DNA of 64,000 nucleotides from Trifolium pratense (taxonomy: Eukaryota; Streptophyta; Magnoliopsida; Fabales; Fabaceae): assembly GCF_020283565.1 (NCBI RefSeq), contig NC_060061.1, forward strand, positions 434,001-498,000, written 5' to 3'. A program made the position numbers and the translations under genes. Of this stretch, positions 22,847 through 34,115 are shown piece by piece. How positions within the stretch are numbered: the first letter of the stretch is position 1; every line of letters begins with the position of its first letter. A model generated the notes under the pieces. That model did not search any database, was not told the origin of the DNA, and saw only the letters and a list, made by a program, of their open reading frames with translations.

Positions 22847-23200
22847 TTCTCTCTGTGAGTAGTGAAGTGTAGTAGTGATGCTGTGAAACAGAGAGAGAAA
22901 GAGGTGAAAGATTAGGGTTTGGTAATGGATGAAGAGGAATGAATGAGTCTTTGTGTTTTATAGAAACAAAATAGGTAGGAAAATTTGTGTTTAAAAAAAG
23001 AAGACCAAATCCAAATTATTCTTATGGCGCGTTGTTAAGTTTTGGCGATTTTTTTCTTAAAAAAATAAATAAATAAATAAAATGAATCGGTGCAGTTTGG
23101 GTTTGGTTTGTTCTTTCATTGGATTGAGATTTGAATATGGCGGTCAATAGCGCGCTTCCTTTCCCCCGTCTAATTAAAATAAAAACATTTTTTTAAAAAC
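22847..23200 (-). promoter_or_regulatory. upstream region of cyclin B
   Basis: A telo-box (plus strand TTAGGGTTT) lies at 22912-22920, about 70 nt before the ATG. A near-E2F motif TTTGGCGA at 23041-23048 and GCGCG patches at about 23027 and 23150 lie upstream. The same TTTGGCGA and 'ATGGCGGTCAAT' motifs recur upstream of gene C. Confidence 0.5.
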
Positions 23201-23736
23201 TACTGTATAATTTCAAAAAAACATGGGTACAAAATTAAAAGAAAGAAGGGATATGCACGTATGTCAACTTTATATTTCATCAAGTCACTCCACTTTATTT
23301 AATTTAATAATACGACATTGAAAATTTATCATCTTATTACTCCCTCCGTCTTTAATTATAAGATCTTTTTACAAAAAAAAATAAAAAAAATTTCTCTGAA
23401 TATACGACTCTTAGTCTCAACACATTCTTAGGTGCAGTTATTACTCTTTTTCCACATATACGCTTTATCATACCATCAATTTTATCTTGGAATATGAAAA
23501 GTCAATAATGAATACATAGAAGACAAATGGTATTCTAGTAATAGTCACATGCATTTCCAATAAATTTATTAGTCCAACAACTTTTTTTTTTACTAACAAC
23601 TTTTTTTAATATCCATGATTTTTGTAAAAGGTTCCAATAAGGGACGAATGGAATGGATTTTGGTGTAAATACCTTGGACTTCAAGTTTCATGGTATTGTT
23701 CCAAATGCTTAAATTGATCACAATCTTACTTTAATT
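23201..23736. other. spacer with one MITE-like end
   Basis: 'TACTCCCTCCGTCTTTAATT' at about 23339 is the typical end of a Stowaway-like MITE, but no matching right end was found. No gene. Confidence 0.5.
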
Positions 23737-23871
23737 AGAGAGGGTAACCATGGTGCTGACAAGTTAGGATTTTTCGTATCTGATAGTATTTGGTTTGATC
23801 ACAATCCTACTTTAATTAGAGAGAACTTTGCTAAGAATATGATTGGTCTACCTTATTTTTGGTTTTCTTAG
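23737..23871 (+). pseudogene. LINE RNase H C-terminal remnant
   Basis: An open stretch of 44 codons ending in TAG: REGNHGADKLGFFVSDSIWF, then DHNPTLIRENFAKNMIGLPY, then FWFS. The REGN-x-x-ADKL motif and the 'GLPxxRF'-like ending are those of the RNase H tail of plant non-LTR retrotransposons. Upstream the frame is broken. Confidence 0.7.
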
Positions 23872-24059
23872 ACCTTGGGGAGGACCTGGTGTGTCCCCAT
23901 TTCTCCTATAACAATCTTCTTAATATATCTTCATTTATTTAAAAAAAAAAAAAGTGTAGATAGTTTACTTTCATAATAATATAATGAATCTTAACTTTAT
24001 CTTTATAAATATGTTATAGGAATCTATGTTAAACATCCAGATAGTGGTCTGATAGAGTG

Positions 24060-24340
24060 ATATGGAGAAGACCGAAGGCAAAGAGTAAGTAAAATGTCTT
24101 TGTTTTGCAAAAATTGCATAGATTGGTGGGGAGATGGTAGCGATACATTGTTTTGGTCGGATAGTTGGGCTGAATGAGGTGTCTTGAAGGAAATATATGA
24201 GACACTTTATAGTATATCTAATAATGAGACAAATTTGAGAATTGTCTGAAAATTTGGTGAGATGTGATCGAATAGGGATGGGAATGGAGAAGAAGCCTGT
24301 TTCAATGGAAAGTGGAGTTGCTACATGAAATGAAATCGAC
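24060..24340 (+). pseudogene. degenerate LINE fragment
   Basis: Broken reading of WWGDGSDTLFWSDSW followed by GVLKEIYETLYSIS. It resembles the 'GDGxxTxFWxDxW' region before the zinc-binding RT domain of plant LINEs. Several stops. With 23737-23871 it suggests a scrambled old LINE. Confidence 0.6.
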
Positions 24341-24829
24341 AATAATCAATACAATAACTAAATATGGATAATGATAGTCATAGTCATTTATTCCCACTAC
24401 TACAAAGAATCAACTAAATTACTGTCCAGCAAGTTTCAAAGAAGCAGGCAAGGCAATATATTTACAAATTACTCTAGAGCTTTGTAAACATCAGTAGTAG
24501 CCTAGTAGGAATCAGTATCTTCATAACACTAGATTAAGGTTGGCAATCCAACTCACTGGGAGGCCAAAAATTGGGGATCTGTCATGTCATTACAGGCAAA
24601 TAATGATCAAAGATTGCTCAAGGCATCGTGAAGCTCCATGTCCCTTGTTTCAATTTAAACGTGCAATGGTGCAAGCAACAAAATGGCAGGAATATTAAAA
24701 TAATATGGACATTAAATAATACCATTGGTAATACAAATTCCGTCGAGCTTGGTGTTGGCATTAGTTGAGAGAAACTTAATCAATGCACAATTTATGGAGG
24801 CCTTTACATTCTTGCCAATTATGTGTAGT

Positions 24830-25390
24830 GCTATCCCTTCATGAATCTGCTCAAAAAATTCCTATCCCTTCTGTCTGTTCTATTTTGCCTAATACTCTTA
24901 GGAATGCTTCTTTTGATCTTTGCACTGTCATTTAATGTTTTGAGAGATCTTACTGTTCAATTTCCTTTTGTTAAAATCTTCTAAGCCTTTTGATTTAATG
25001 CATTTTAGATACATGGGGTCCTGTTACTATTTATTCTGTTCATAGACATCAATATTTCTTAACTGTTCAGCTGATGATTTTGTCTCTTTTTGACAAAACA
25101 TAACAGTGAAACTAGACATCCTGTTTATGATTTAATCATGTTAGTCTCTGCTCATTTTTCTTGCAAAGTTAAAATGGTTAGATCAGATAATGGATCTGAA
25201 TTTCTTATGCCTTCTTTTTATGCTAATCTTGATATTTTACATAAAAAATCATGTGTTGAAATGAAACCCCTCAACTCAACAAAACACCATTGTTGATAGA
25301 AAACACAGGCATATATTGAATGTCACTAGATATCTTCTTTTTCATGCTCAATTCATGAAGATTGCTAAAATCTGTTTTTTCAATTATTTT
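24830..25390 (+). pseudogene. degenerate Ty1/copia integrase fragment
   Basis: The best stretch (25090-25296) contains KVKMVRSDNGSEFLMPSFY, the integrase motif around the second catalytic Asp. It is followed, after a frame change, by RKHRHILNVTRYLLFHAQF. Before it, remnants of DTWGPVTIYSVHR and DDFVS can be read in shifting frames. Multiple stops and shifts; no LTRs nearby. Confidence 0.75.
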
Positions 25391-25419
25391 TTATTCAAAA
25401 GATGAGGAAGATGAATATA

Positions 25420-25703
25420 AGTATTTAAACCATAGAGGAAAAGTCTAATATTCTTAATTCATCACTGCAAAATTACATTGTATGTTGCAAATATATATCT
25501 GTTACATTACACTTATTTATTTATTTTTACCAAGTATCTGTTACACTTGTTTACATTTGATCAACATATCACCAACTAATGTAGTATACACTATTATGCA
25601 AGTGATCAATGTATGAATTAGTTTACCATCCATTCCAAGAGCATAGGTTGCATCAACTAGGAACAACTTCATTCACCAAGTTGTTCACATCGAATCAATC
25701 TTC
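25420..25703. repeat. 3' flank of the exon-8 cyclin relic
   Basis: Repeats the marker sequences found downstream of the intact cyclin genes. A second copy of the same flank follows at about 25810-26244, showing a tandem duplication of the 3' end region. Confidence 0.6.
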
Positions 25704-25760
25704 TTAAAAGTAATAATTTGGTACCTCTGGTGGGGGAGGAAGGTTTGCCACATATTTGAA
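25704..25760 (-). pseudogene. isolated cyclin exon 8 relic
   Basis: Reads [18 protein letters not shown] then stop, with the preceding acceptor region (GTCTGAAACAG) kept. No other exons lie upstream; sequence similar to the flank of gene C follows at once. The acidic last residues are lost to an early stop. Confidence 0.85.
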
Positions 25761-26244
25761 CTGTTTCAGACAAAGATCACAACCATGCAGTATCATATGG
25801 CCTTTCAACTATAGAGGATAAGTCCTGTATTCTTCATTGCAAAAATAATAACCATGTATCATGTAGTACCACCAACCAATTTAGTACACCCTGTTATGGA
25901 AGTGACCAAATATATCAATTAGTTTATCATGGACAACTTGTCCACCAAGGGAATTGGCCATTAGTATAGTAGTACAACCAGATTATCATCAAAAGCTAGC
26001 AGGCAGGCAGCATTAGTAGTTGGACAATCACATATGCAAGAACCAGCAGCAAATGACCACCAAAAAGTTTCTACCTGAGCTACTTAATTGTTTGCCTGAC
26101 ATCACATAACCGCCAAAAATTTGAAATTATCAACATCTAATGTATATTGAATAGCATGGCCAAGAAAAGGAATGCTTGTGTGGAAGAACCTAAGTCCTTT
26201 ATATTTGTCATTCATGAAGTTCATTCACCGTTCTATTCACTGCA

Positions 26245-27967
26245 TCACTCTTCTTCAAAGTAATTATGTGGTATCTCTGGAGGGGAAGGCAAGTTTGCCA
26301 CGTATTTGAACTGTTCCAGACAATAATTTCAAGTCAATCAACTTGCAATAATAAGAATTAACTGTGACAAAAGAAAGATTTAAAATTAAAACAATCACCT
26401 TCTTCTGCTTGTATTTGTCGCGAACAGCTTTAAAAGATGCTGCCCTTCGTGACAAATACAAGTCGTGTAAAATGAGAACGCATTCTTTCAACTCAGCATA
26501 TTTGTAACCCAGGCATTCACACAAGTATGAAGTCTGCAATAGATTTCCAATATTAAGTACCTTGAAATATTATGCTTTTATAGAATCAAAACAAATAGAT
26601 TGAAGTTCAAGACATCAAATATTTACCCAAGGCTGTACTCTAGGCCGGATAATAAATCTGACAAGAAATATAACCGATGCAGCCACAATAGAAGGCAAGA
26701 ATCTTATACACTCATAGTCCAACAAGCTTAATTCGGCAAGATAGTTGCACAGATACTCAAACTGCAAATTAGAAGTCTGCAATTAAAATAAAAACAACAG
26801 TTAGCAAACACAATACACGCTTTTGCATCACTAACTAGTAATAAAAGAACAGTTCAACTAGTACCTTTTTATTCTCAGAAGCAATCCCAACAAACCTCCT
26901 AAAAAGAAACATAGCAATCAAATATAAACATAATTAGTCCAATTAACTTGATTTCAGGAAGACTATATATATCCAAATATACAATAAAAAAAAGTGCTTA
27001 CTTAAGAAATGTGGTGACATTAGGGTTCCCCATTTCAAAATTTAGGGACTTGAGTATGTCAGCTTCCATCTTTATAACCTACAATAACAGATTAACAGCA
27101 ACAAATGAGAAACAAAACAACAAAGAAAACAATTAAATGGACTAATCGAAACAAGAACAAAATTTACCTCTTCCAAGTCATAGCTGTTATCAGTAATTTC
27201 ACAGAAATCCACAGCCTTGGGTGGGGTGATTTCTTCATATTTCCTGAATAATAAAAGTAATTGAATTGTGATGCAGGTGCTCAAACAATGTAACATAGCA
27301 ACATTTATCTAAAAAACAGTGGTTGAAGTCTTACGATGCAATGAGCATGGAGGTAACACCAAGTAGCTGAAAGTTGGATCTTTTGACAGGTTGAATAGAT
27401 AGGAACCGATCGATGTAGGAAATAGATAGATGAAGGGTTTCAGGAAGAAGTTTGTACTCGTCGGCAACCTCAACTAACCAATCGACCAATGTCCCCCTCA
27501 TGTTTGAAGTAATGCCTGTTTGAACATTCTCCATATAACCAACCATTGGCCTTCTCTTTTTCTGCATCAGAGAAACAAGATACAAAATTAACATAATTAT
27601 TACAAAAACAATAGCATTACGGATGAATTACAAACACTTATTATGAAATTACAATGAGAATATACATTACCTCCATTGTGCGAAGATAGTTGAAGATATC
27701 GGATACATAAGGATCAGTATTCTGTTTGGCATTGGTTTTGTTATAAATTGGCTTATCCAAATCCAAATTGGAATCAATTGAAGGTAGATCCGTTGCTGAA
27801 TTGTTGAGATTAGGGTTTCTCCTCACTTGGAGTTTCTGTTTGGGCTGAAATTGGGGAAAACTGAGATCAGGAATTTCACCCAAAACAACCCTCTGCCTTT
27901 TGAGAACAATGACAGATGGTGGTTGTTGAGCGGTGTTTGATCTTTTCTTTGAGGCGCGAGTTTCCAT
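26245..27967 (-). CDS. A3-type cyclin, copy C (353 aa)
   Basis: Exons: 27671-27967, 27335-27561, 27168-27243, 27002-27078, 26865-26898, 26627-26776, 26399-26533, 26245-26310; 353 residues. The N terminus is close to copy A (destruction-box-like RVVLGEIPD at 26-34). Cyclin box [21 protein letters not shown] and VIKMEADIL are present; ends HNYFEEE. The acceptor used in A and B (TCAG before ATGCAG) is changed to TCTG here. The model therefore starts exon 2 six bases later, at CAG/AAAAAG, which keeps the frame and drops Met-Gln. The donor after exon 5 is the weak GTACTA rather than GTAAGT. In exon 3 the acceptor junction differs (CAG/GAAATATG) but still encodes SKYEE. Otherwise intact. Confidence 0.9.
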
Positions 27968-28225
27968 TTCTCTCTGCTTAGTGAAGTGTAGTGTTGTTGT
28001 GAAACAGAGAGAAATAGATGAAGGATTAGGGTTTGGTGATGGGTGAGTGAGAAATGAGGGTTGTTGTGTTTAATACAGCCGTGTTTGTTTGGAAAACGAA
28101 AATGATTTTCATGGCGCCGGTATTAGGGTTTTGGCGATTTTAATTTTAATTTTAATTTTGGTTAGTTCTTCTTTTGGATTGAGTTTTGAATATGGCGGTC
28201 AATGGCGCGCTACTTTTCCCCTCCC
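27968..28225 (-). promoter_or_regulatory. upstream region of cyclin C
   Basis: A telo-box (plus TTAGGGTTT) lies at 28026-28034 and a second, similar TTAGGGTTT just before TTTGGCGA (28130-28137). GGCGCCGG (about 28113) and GGCGCGC (about 28203) are further GC-rich cell-cycle-like patches. No exact TTTSSCGC. Confidence 0.5.
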
Positions 28226-28299
28226 GTTTTTTTCTTTTTTTTAGAAAGATTCCCCCTCCCAAATAATTAAACCTCTCCAAAACTCGATTACTTGATTTG

Positions 28300-28324
28300 G
28301 CTCTCTCTCTCTCTTTCTCTCTCT
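28300..28324. repeat. (CT)n microsatellite
   Basis: Short CT run with one TTT interruption. Confidence 0.9.
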
Positions 28325-28435
28325 GCGGATGAGGTTAATTAAAATGTTTAATTGTTGTTCATAAGTTGTAAGTCGTTATTGTGTAAAAAAAAATAAAAAA
28401 TTGTAAGTCGTTAATATTAATATTATGCTTGATCA

Positions 28436-28620
28436 GGCTTGTTTGACCCAGCTTTTTTTTAGAGTTTATGCAATATAAATTAGGTTTTATGTTATTTTAT
28501 AAGTTCACACTAGTGAAAATTATAATTTTATAAGTTATTTTATCATAAACTACCTTAACAAACTTATAATAATATATAAAAATTGCATAAGCTCTAAAAA
28601 AAAGTTGGGGCAAACGAGCC
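28436..28620. mobile_element. MITE with terminal inverted repeats
   Basis: The left end GGCTTGTTTGACCCAGC and the right end (reverse complement GGCTCGTTTGCCCCAAC) form a terminal repeat that continues through TTTTTTTTAGAG and TTATGCAAT for about 40 bp. The centre is AT-rich. No clear target duplication. Ends resemble hAT-like MITEs. Confidence 0.7.
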
Positions 28621-29130
28621 ATAAGTTTATCTAAGTTAAAATTGAAAATTGCAAAAAAATAAAATAAAATTGAATTGGATTGTCTTCTTTTTTTTCTTTT
28701 TTTTTACAATGGATTGTCTTCTTTTTTTTTGTTGGTGTTAGGATTGTCTTTTTAAATTAGCCATTTAAAATCGAAACAAATCACGAATAGTTTTTTCTTT
28801 AAATCATATGGATTTTTACTCCAAAATTGATTCAAACTGAATTGTGAACACTTCTAGTTAATAGTATTAGGTTGACTATTTTTACTTAAATTTAGGTAGT
28901 GTAGGTTTTTTTTTCTTTGAAGGATTAGGATAGTGTAGTTGTGGTGACCGTCACTTTATCTAAAATAATAAAAAAGATTATTGTCTTAAAAATTATTATT
29001 TATTTTATTTTGAGACATTTTTTACAGCTACGATGCTAAAAATATTCATCTCGACTATTTGAAAGTGAACTAGGATATAATTTTTGTTAACATAAAATAG
29101 GCTATCATTGAAAATTACAACTTTTTTAAA
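28621..29130. other. AT-rich spacer, no gene
   Basis: Poly-T-rich, with a short direct repeat 'GGATTGTCTTCTTTTTTT' near 28677 and 28711. Nothing coding is seen. Confidence 0.5.
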
Positions 29131-29240
29131 TACTTCATCCAGTCCTTAATATAAAAAAAAAATATTATTTTTTAGATACATTAAAAGATTAATGTATCTA
29201 AAAAAAATGAATTGTTTTTTATATTAAGAACCGGAGGTAT
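29131..29240. mobile_element. Stowaway-like MITE
   Basis: The left end TACTTCATCCAGTCCTTAAT and the right end (reverse complement TATACCTCCGGTTCTTAATA) form the usual 'ctccgtcccttaatataa' terminal repeat. A central palindrome AGATACATT...AATGTATCT lies between. Flanking TA is consistent with the superfamily's TA target. Confidence 0.75.
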
Positions 29241-29290
29241 AAGTATACGGAATATTTGATGAAAGTGAAAGCATCTCACATTTAGTATAT

Positions 29291-29585
29291 GTTTGGTTTC
29301 AATTCTGGAGCATCCAGAATTGATTCTGGACGTGTAGAATTGATTCTGACTTGTTTGGTTTCTCAAAAGTAGAATTGATTCTGCCTCCAGAATTGATTCT
29401 ACTTGAAGCTAGAAATCGTAGCTTCTGATTCTAGAATTGATTTTACACTCAAATTTTTTGTTCAACTCACTTTTTCATGAATATATCCAAACATAAACCA
29501 CTTCAGCTTAAAATCAATTTTGGCCAGAATCAATTTTACAGAATCAATTCTGCCAAAATCAATTCTCTCCGCCGCAGAACCAAAC
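29291..29585. mobile_element. MITE with GTTTGGTT terminal inverted repeats
   Basis: Starts GTTTGGTTTCAATTCTGGAG and ends AGAACCAAAC. Repeated AGAATTGATTCTG / CAGAATCAATTCT motifs in opposite orientation make it self-complementary. The right two thirds recur at 41020-41211, inside the duplicated flank of the Tat element. A diverged relative is at about 46860-47340. Confidence 0.75.
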
Positions 29586-29872
29586 ACACGGTTAATAGGC
29601 CTCATGCTTAGGGTTTGTTTTGTGGACCATCATGCAATTTATATATGAGCAGGCATACAAAAACTAAAATTCCTTGGACCATTCCGACTCTAATTGACAC
29701 ATCTTCTTGTAATCGAATCATCCTCAGCCAAACTCAAGATACATGACTTGAACTATATCGTAATATAAATAGGGCTAGAAGGGCTAGACCTTAACCATAG
29801 TTGAATTGAAAGTTTATATCATATAAATCATCCATAGAAAAATTTAGAAAAATTGAAAATCATTTGATATGT
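29394..29872 (+). repeat. 479-bp left flank of the Tat element (copy 1)
   Basis: Identical in length to 41020-41498 with one difference noticed (GGGCTAG against GGTCTAG). It contains part of the MITE at 29291-29585 and half of a foldback repeat, cut by the retrotransposon insertion after GATATGT. Confidence 0.96.
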
Positions 29873-30326
29873 TGATCTTAACTGTTGATCAGAACAGGTA
29901 GAAGGCCAGCTAGAAGTCCGTTGAGCAGGTGGTAGGCAGCAAGTCCGAGCAGATGATCCACGGAGGGGGGGTTGTACCTGCAGGTGCTCCGATGCCTAAG
30001 TCAGTAAGGGTAGAGAGCAAAAGAGATACTAGAGAGAAGTTAGAGTGAGAGAGTAATTGCAATAATGAATAGTGTCTACCTTGCTCTCCCAAGAGGGAGA
30101 GTATTTATAGCCCCCAGCTCTGGGCCAAAGGTCCTCTTAGTGGGCTGGTCTAGCCAAGGCCCATTAAGAGGGACTGCCAAGATATTACCCTTAGATAGTG
30201 GGTAGAGTAGTAATTTTACCCTATCTTGGTGGAGAGGTTGTGCCATGCTGACATGGAGGTGGTTTGGGCAAGCCATGTGGACTTTGTGAGGGTCTAGGTG
30301 GACTAGCATTAGTCTAGTCCAGAACA
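29873..30326 (-). repeat. 3' LTR of the Tat element
   Basis: 454 bp; minus-strand start TGTTCTGGACTAGAC, end CAGTTAAGATCA. Differs from the 5' LTR at about 29911 (A against G). Confidence 0.95.
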
Positions 30327-30779
30327 GGAGCCCCCCAAGTCGTTGCTCCTAGGCATAGGAGTGATGACTTTAGATGTGCGCCCAAGTGCAGAAGGAAATC
30401 TCCTTGCAACCTCTCTTGAACGAAAGTGGACGAGGAAGTTGCTCGTCTAGGCCTTGCTCGCAGCGAGTATCTGCAATGTTTTGGTCGAAGTGGTTTCAGT
30501 ATTCTGCTCGTATTTACTGCGAGGAGATAACTACGAGAGGGATTTGTTGCTCGTATTTATGACGAGGAGATAAAGGAATTGTTGCTCGTTGCTATGACGA
30601 AGAAGTTAGCAACGAGGAGGTTTTCTGCGAAGCGCAGCTTTTTGCTTGAAGACTTGCTCGAGTGAAATTCGAGCATCCTCTTTCATTGGGGACGTGAAAG
30701 GGTGCATTTACTGCTTTGATTTTTACGAGGGAGTGTAAGGACCATTGGATCAAAGCGTCTCTTCACTTTCCTGGCTTGA

Positions 30780-31615
30780 TCTATATAATAGAGGAGAGTG
30801 AACTTCATTTTTACTTTTCACTCTCTCTCTTCACTTGTGGATTTCTCTGAAGTTTAAACATCCTAGTCAAATCGCTCTTCAGATTTCCCTCATATTCAAG
30901 GTAATTCTTCCAAATTTTCTTGCTTAGATCTATCTTTTGTCATTTCTGCCCAGTTTTGGGCGTTTTTTACATGAAGAATGTATGAATTTATGAACATTAG
31001 GATGAACGTGCCGGGCACCATATGGATTTAGTGCCGGGGAGCTTTCCTCCCTTTTGAAACTTTAGATTAGACGACTAGTGACGGGGAGCCTATCTCCCCG
31101 TTTCAAACTTTGGATAGTTTATTAAGAGCCGGGGAGCCTATCTCCCCGTTTGAAACTTTAGATAGTTTGTTTGGGTGACGGGGAGCCTATCTCCCCGTTT
31201 GAAACTTTAGATAGTTTGACTTCGTGACGGGGAGCCTATCTCCCCTCTTTTTAACTTAGAAAATTTTGCATGAATTTTGTTGTTTAAACTTCATGCCGGG
31301 GAGCTTACCTCCCCGTTTTTAACTTAGAAATTTTTACATGAAATTTGTTGTCAAAATTTCATGCCGGGGAGCTTACCTCCCCGTCTTTATCTTAGAGAAA
31401 CTTTTGCATGAAATTTTGTTGTTTAAATTTCATGCCGGGGAGCTTATCTCCCCGTCTTTATTTGCCTTATCCTCCTCGGAAACGATTTTGATTGCCATTT
31501 GAAAAGGGCTTTGGTCGGGGACAGCGTCCTCGTCCTATCATGCGCCCTTTCACTTGAATTGCGGTGAAAGGGTGGATTTGATCATCGAATTCACTTTGTT
31601 TTTGCTGCATTTCAG
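30780..31615 (+). promoter_or_regulatory. promoter and 5'-UTR intron of the antisense gene
   Basis: A TATA box TATATAATA at 30782-30790 is followed about 30 nt later by a pyrimidine-rich leader (CACTCTCTCTCTTCAC), as in plant core promoters. A good donor (CAAG/GTAATT, GT at 30901-30902) and a good acceptor (GCATTTCAG, ending 31615) frame a 715-bp intron that ends eight bases before the ATG at 31624. The intron holds the hairpin array. Predicted from sequence only. Confidence 0.55.
31009..31462 (+). repeat. hairpin tandem array upstream of the antisense gene
   Basis: About eight units of 45-70 bp. Each has an inverted CGGGGAG...CTCCCCG stem with a 5-6-nt loop, then an AT-rich linker: TTTGAAACTTTAGATAGTTT in the early units, TTAACTTAGAAA...TTGTTGTTTAAA in the later ones. 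Confidence 0.9.
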
Positions 31616-31623
31616 GTTGTAAA

Positions 31624-33629
31624 ATGTCAGAGTCCGAGGAGGTTGTGGAAAGCCAGGGTGCGGAGAAGTATACCTTGGTCGACTGCATAACCGATCCTGC
31701 GCTGGATTGGGTTGCTCCAGAACCCCGGGGAATAGCCTCGGCGCTTAGTTTCCAGGATCCAAGATTGTATATGACCGTCGAGCAGCAGAGAGCAGACGGG
31801 CTTCAAAATTGGTCGACCCGTATACCCGGGGAGGGTGAACGGGTGTGCTCGTCTTTTGACGGGCATGATTTCGCTATGTACGAATTTTTATTTAAGGAGA
31901 TGGGGCTCAGGTTGCCGTTCAGCCCCTTTGCGGCCAGCGTGCTTAAAGCCTTGCAGGTGGCTCCGTCGCAGCTGCATCCAAACTCGTGGTCTTTTATTAT
32001 GGGGTTCGAGCACCTCTGTACGTATAAAGGCGTTCTTCCCACTCTTCCTCTTTTCTTTAGAATCTTCAAAATTCAACGTAAGCCGACGAGGGAGGTTGGG
32101 CGAGCACCTCGTCAGAATTGGGTTTCGTTAAAGCATCACGAGGATGTTAAATTATTCAAAATGTTTGTGGATTCCGTTAAGGATTTCAAGGAGAGGTACT
32201 TTGTTGTCCGTCCAGAGTCTCCATCTGCCCGGGAGAGTTTACTGGAGCTGGAGGAAGATAGGGACGAGCAAGGTGTTGCTCGCAAGGATGCCAACGGGCA
32301 AGTTATATTTCGGGCAGTCCCTAAGTTCCCGTTAAGCTGGTCGTACACCCATTTCCTGAAGGAGCCCAAGGAATATACAACCGGGGACGCAGACTTGTCT
32401 CCCGAGGACATGGCTGCCTTCGAAAGTCTGAAGACCTTTGTGGCCGGTTTTACTCCCGGGGTCTGGACGACTCGTAAGGGAGTTACCATAAGAGATGAAC
32501 GCGGGGAGCCTAAGGCCTCTCCTCGTTTTATTAATACTAGGACCCTCCTTAAGTGCAAAAATGCCGGGGAGGTTAAACTGTGCTTGGGTATTGCTTTCTT
32601 TCCTTTTAACTTAGAAAAATTTCTGTTTTGTATGTATTCCTTGTCTTTTACTAACTTGCTCGTCCTTTGTTTGCAGACGAAATGGAATCTATTGCCGAGC
32701 GCATGTTGAAGGCCAAGCAGGATGAGAAGGCGAGCAGGACTGGCCGAGGTAAAAAGAAGATTGTTTCCAGAGCTTCCCAGGAAGTGAGGCCGGGGACCCC
32801 TTCCGTGCAGGTTATTGGGACCTCGGCGGGCACCCCCTCCTCGGCTCCCCGGCCTCCTCCAGCAAAGAGGATAAGAGAAGAAGATTCCCCGGTTGAGGAG
32901 GCGGGCATGGGTGCATGCAGCAAGTTTCCAGTTCCTCGGTGCTTTACCGTGGACAAATTTTTTGAGAAGTATCCTCCGGAGGTCTTTGAATCTGAAAGGG
33001 CTGCTATTCTCAACCAAGAGCCTGAGGTCCGTAAGCAGCAGCATGCTCGTGACATGGCCGCTATGGTGCGGATGATTTCGAGCTCCCTTGTCCTTGGTGA
33101 CGAGCGGGAAACCTTAGTCGAGCAGCTGAACACTGCCCAGGCCAGGCACGAGCGGGCCAAAGGTCGGATCAACCAGCTCAAAATTGTAGTGGATGACCTC
33201 AAGGAGAAGCAACAACACTGGGGTGACCAGCTGGATGAGCATCGTAAAAGGGGAGAGGAGTTGGAAGCTGCTCGGGTTGAGATTGAAAGGCTCACTGCTG
33301 CTATGGCTCCGGGCGAGGACGAGCACAAGGCTGCTGAGGGGTTGACCACCCGGGCAGACTTGGTCAAGGTTATTGCCCAACTGTCCCATGATTTTGTGGA
33401 GGGCACCGAGTACGCCTTTGAGAATGCCGTGCAGCAAATCAAGTGCCTTAATCCTGAGGTGGAGTTGGTGACCCGGGGAATGCATGTCAACGGGCAGGTC
33501 AAGGATGGCCAGATTGTTGTCCCGGCTGGCCTGGTCGACTCTGATGAAGAGGAGGATGATGCTGAGGTGGCGCACGAGGAGGATGAGGAGGGCGATGGGC
33601 ACGAGCAGGAAGATAGGTGCGAGGAGTAG
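31624..33629 (+). CDS. antisense ORF of the Tat element (gypsy-type 'transposase' N-terminal domain protein)
   Basis: Two coding exons, 31624-32587 and 32677-33629. A GTATTG donor and a TTTGCAG acceptor restore one frame of 638 residues. The N-terminal part (about residues 20-200) has the motif FKEMGLRLPFSPFAASVLKA and LQVAPSQLHPNSWSFIMGFE, typical of the plant domain named 'putative gypsy type transposon' (Pfam Transposase_28). The second exon is charged and coiled-coil-like, with a Pro-rich stretch, and ends in a very acidic tail (DSDEEEDDAEV...). Function is unknown in the literature as I know it. It runs opposite to gag-pol, with its own promoter-like region. The reading frame is intact over 1.9 kb, suggesting selection at least until recently. 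The splice choice is inferred; exon 1 could instead read through to a stop at 32709. Confidence 0.8.
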
Positions 33630-33892
33630 ATGTTCCTGGCTTTTGCGTTGTAATTTTATTTTGTCTTTTTGAATTTTTGGGGCCTTTGAGCCATGGTTTG
33701 TAATTTTGGAACAAGTGGGCTTCTGTCCCCGTTTTACTTTTATGACAATCCGGGCAGGTGCCCGTTTTATTTATCTATGCTTGTTTATAACTGCTCGTCT
33801 ATACCTGCTCGCATGTATGTTTACATTTTCTGCTCGCATGTATATTTCCTCATTTTTTAACTTAGAAAATTTTTACGAAATTCTGTTGTTTA

Positions 33893-34115
33893 AAATTTTA
33901 GCCGGGGAGCCTCCTCGTCTAATAATAACTTAGAAAATTTTTGATGAAACTTTGTTGTTTAAAATTTCAGCCGGGGAGGTCTGGTCCCTACTTTTCACTT
34001 AGCCAAATTTTATGCTAATTTCTTGCTCAAAATCTGAGCCGGGGAGCTTGTCCCCATTTTTAACTTAACGAAATTTTGTTGTTTAAACTTCGTGCCGGGG
34101 ATCTTACCTCCCCGT
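33893..34115 (+). repeat. hairpin repeats downstream of the antisense gene
   Basis: Four looser units of the same GCCGGGGAG...CTCC motif with TTGTTGTTTAAA linkers. They match the upstream array and so bracket the antisense gene on both sides. Confidence 0.8.

Noticed and set aside
23339..23360. Complete Stowaway MITE
   Set aside because: Only one terminal repeat is visible; no partner with matching inverted end was found nearby.
32136..33602. Long minus-strand frames (up to 302 codons) under the antisense gene
   Set aside because: They mirror the codon structure of the plus-strand gene and have no domain; the plus-strand frame carries the recognised motif.
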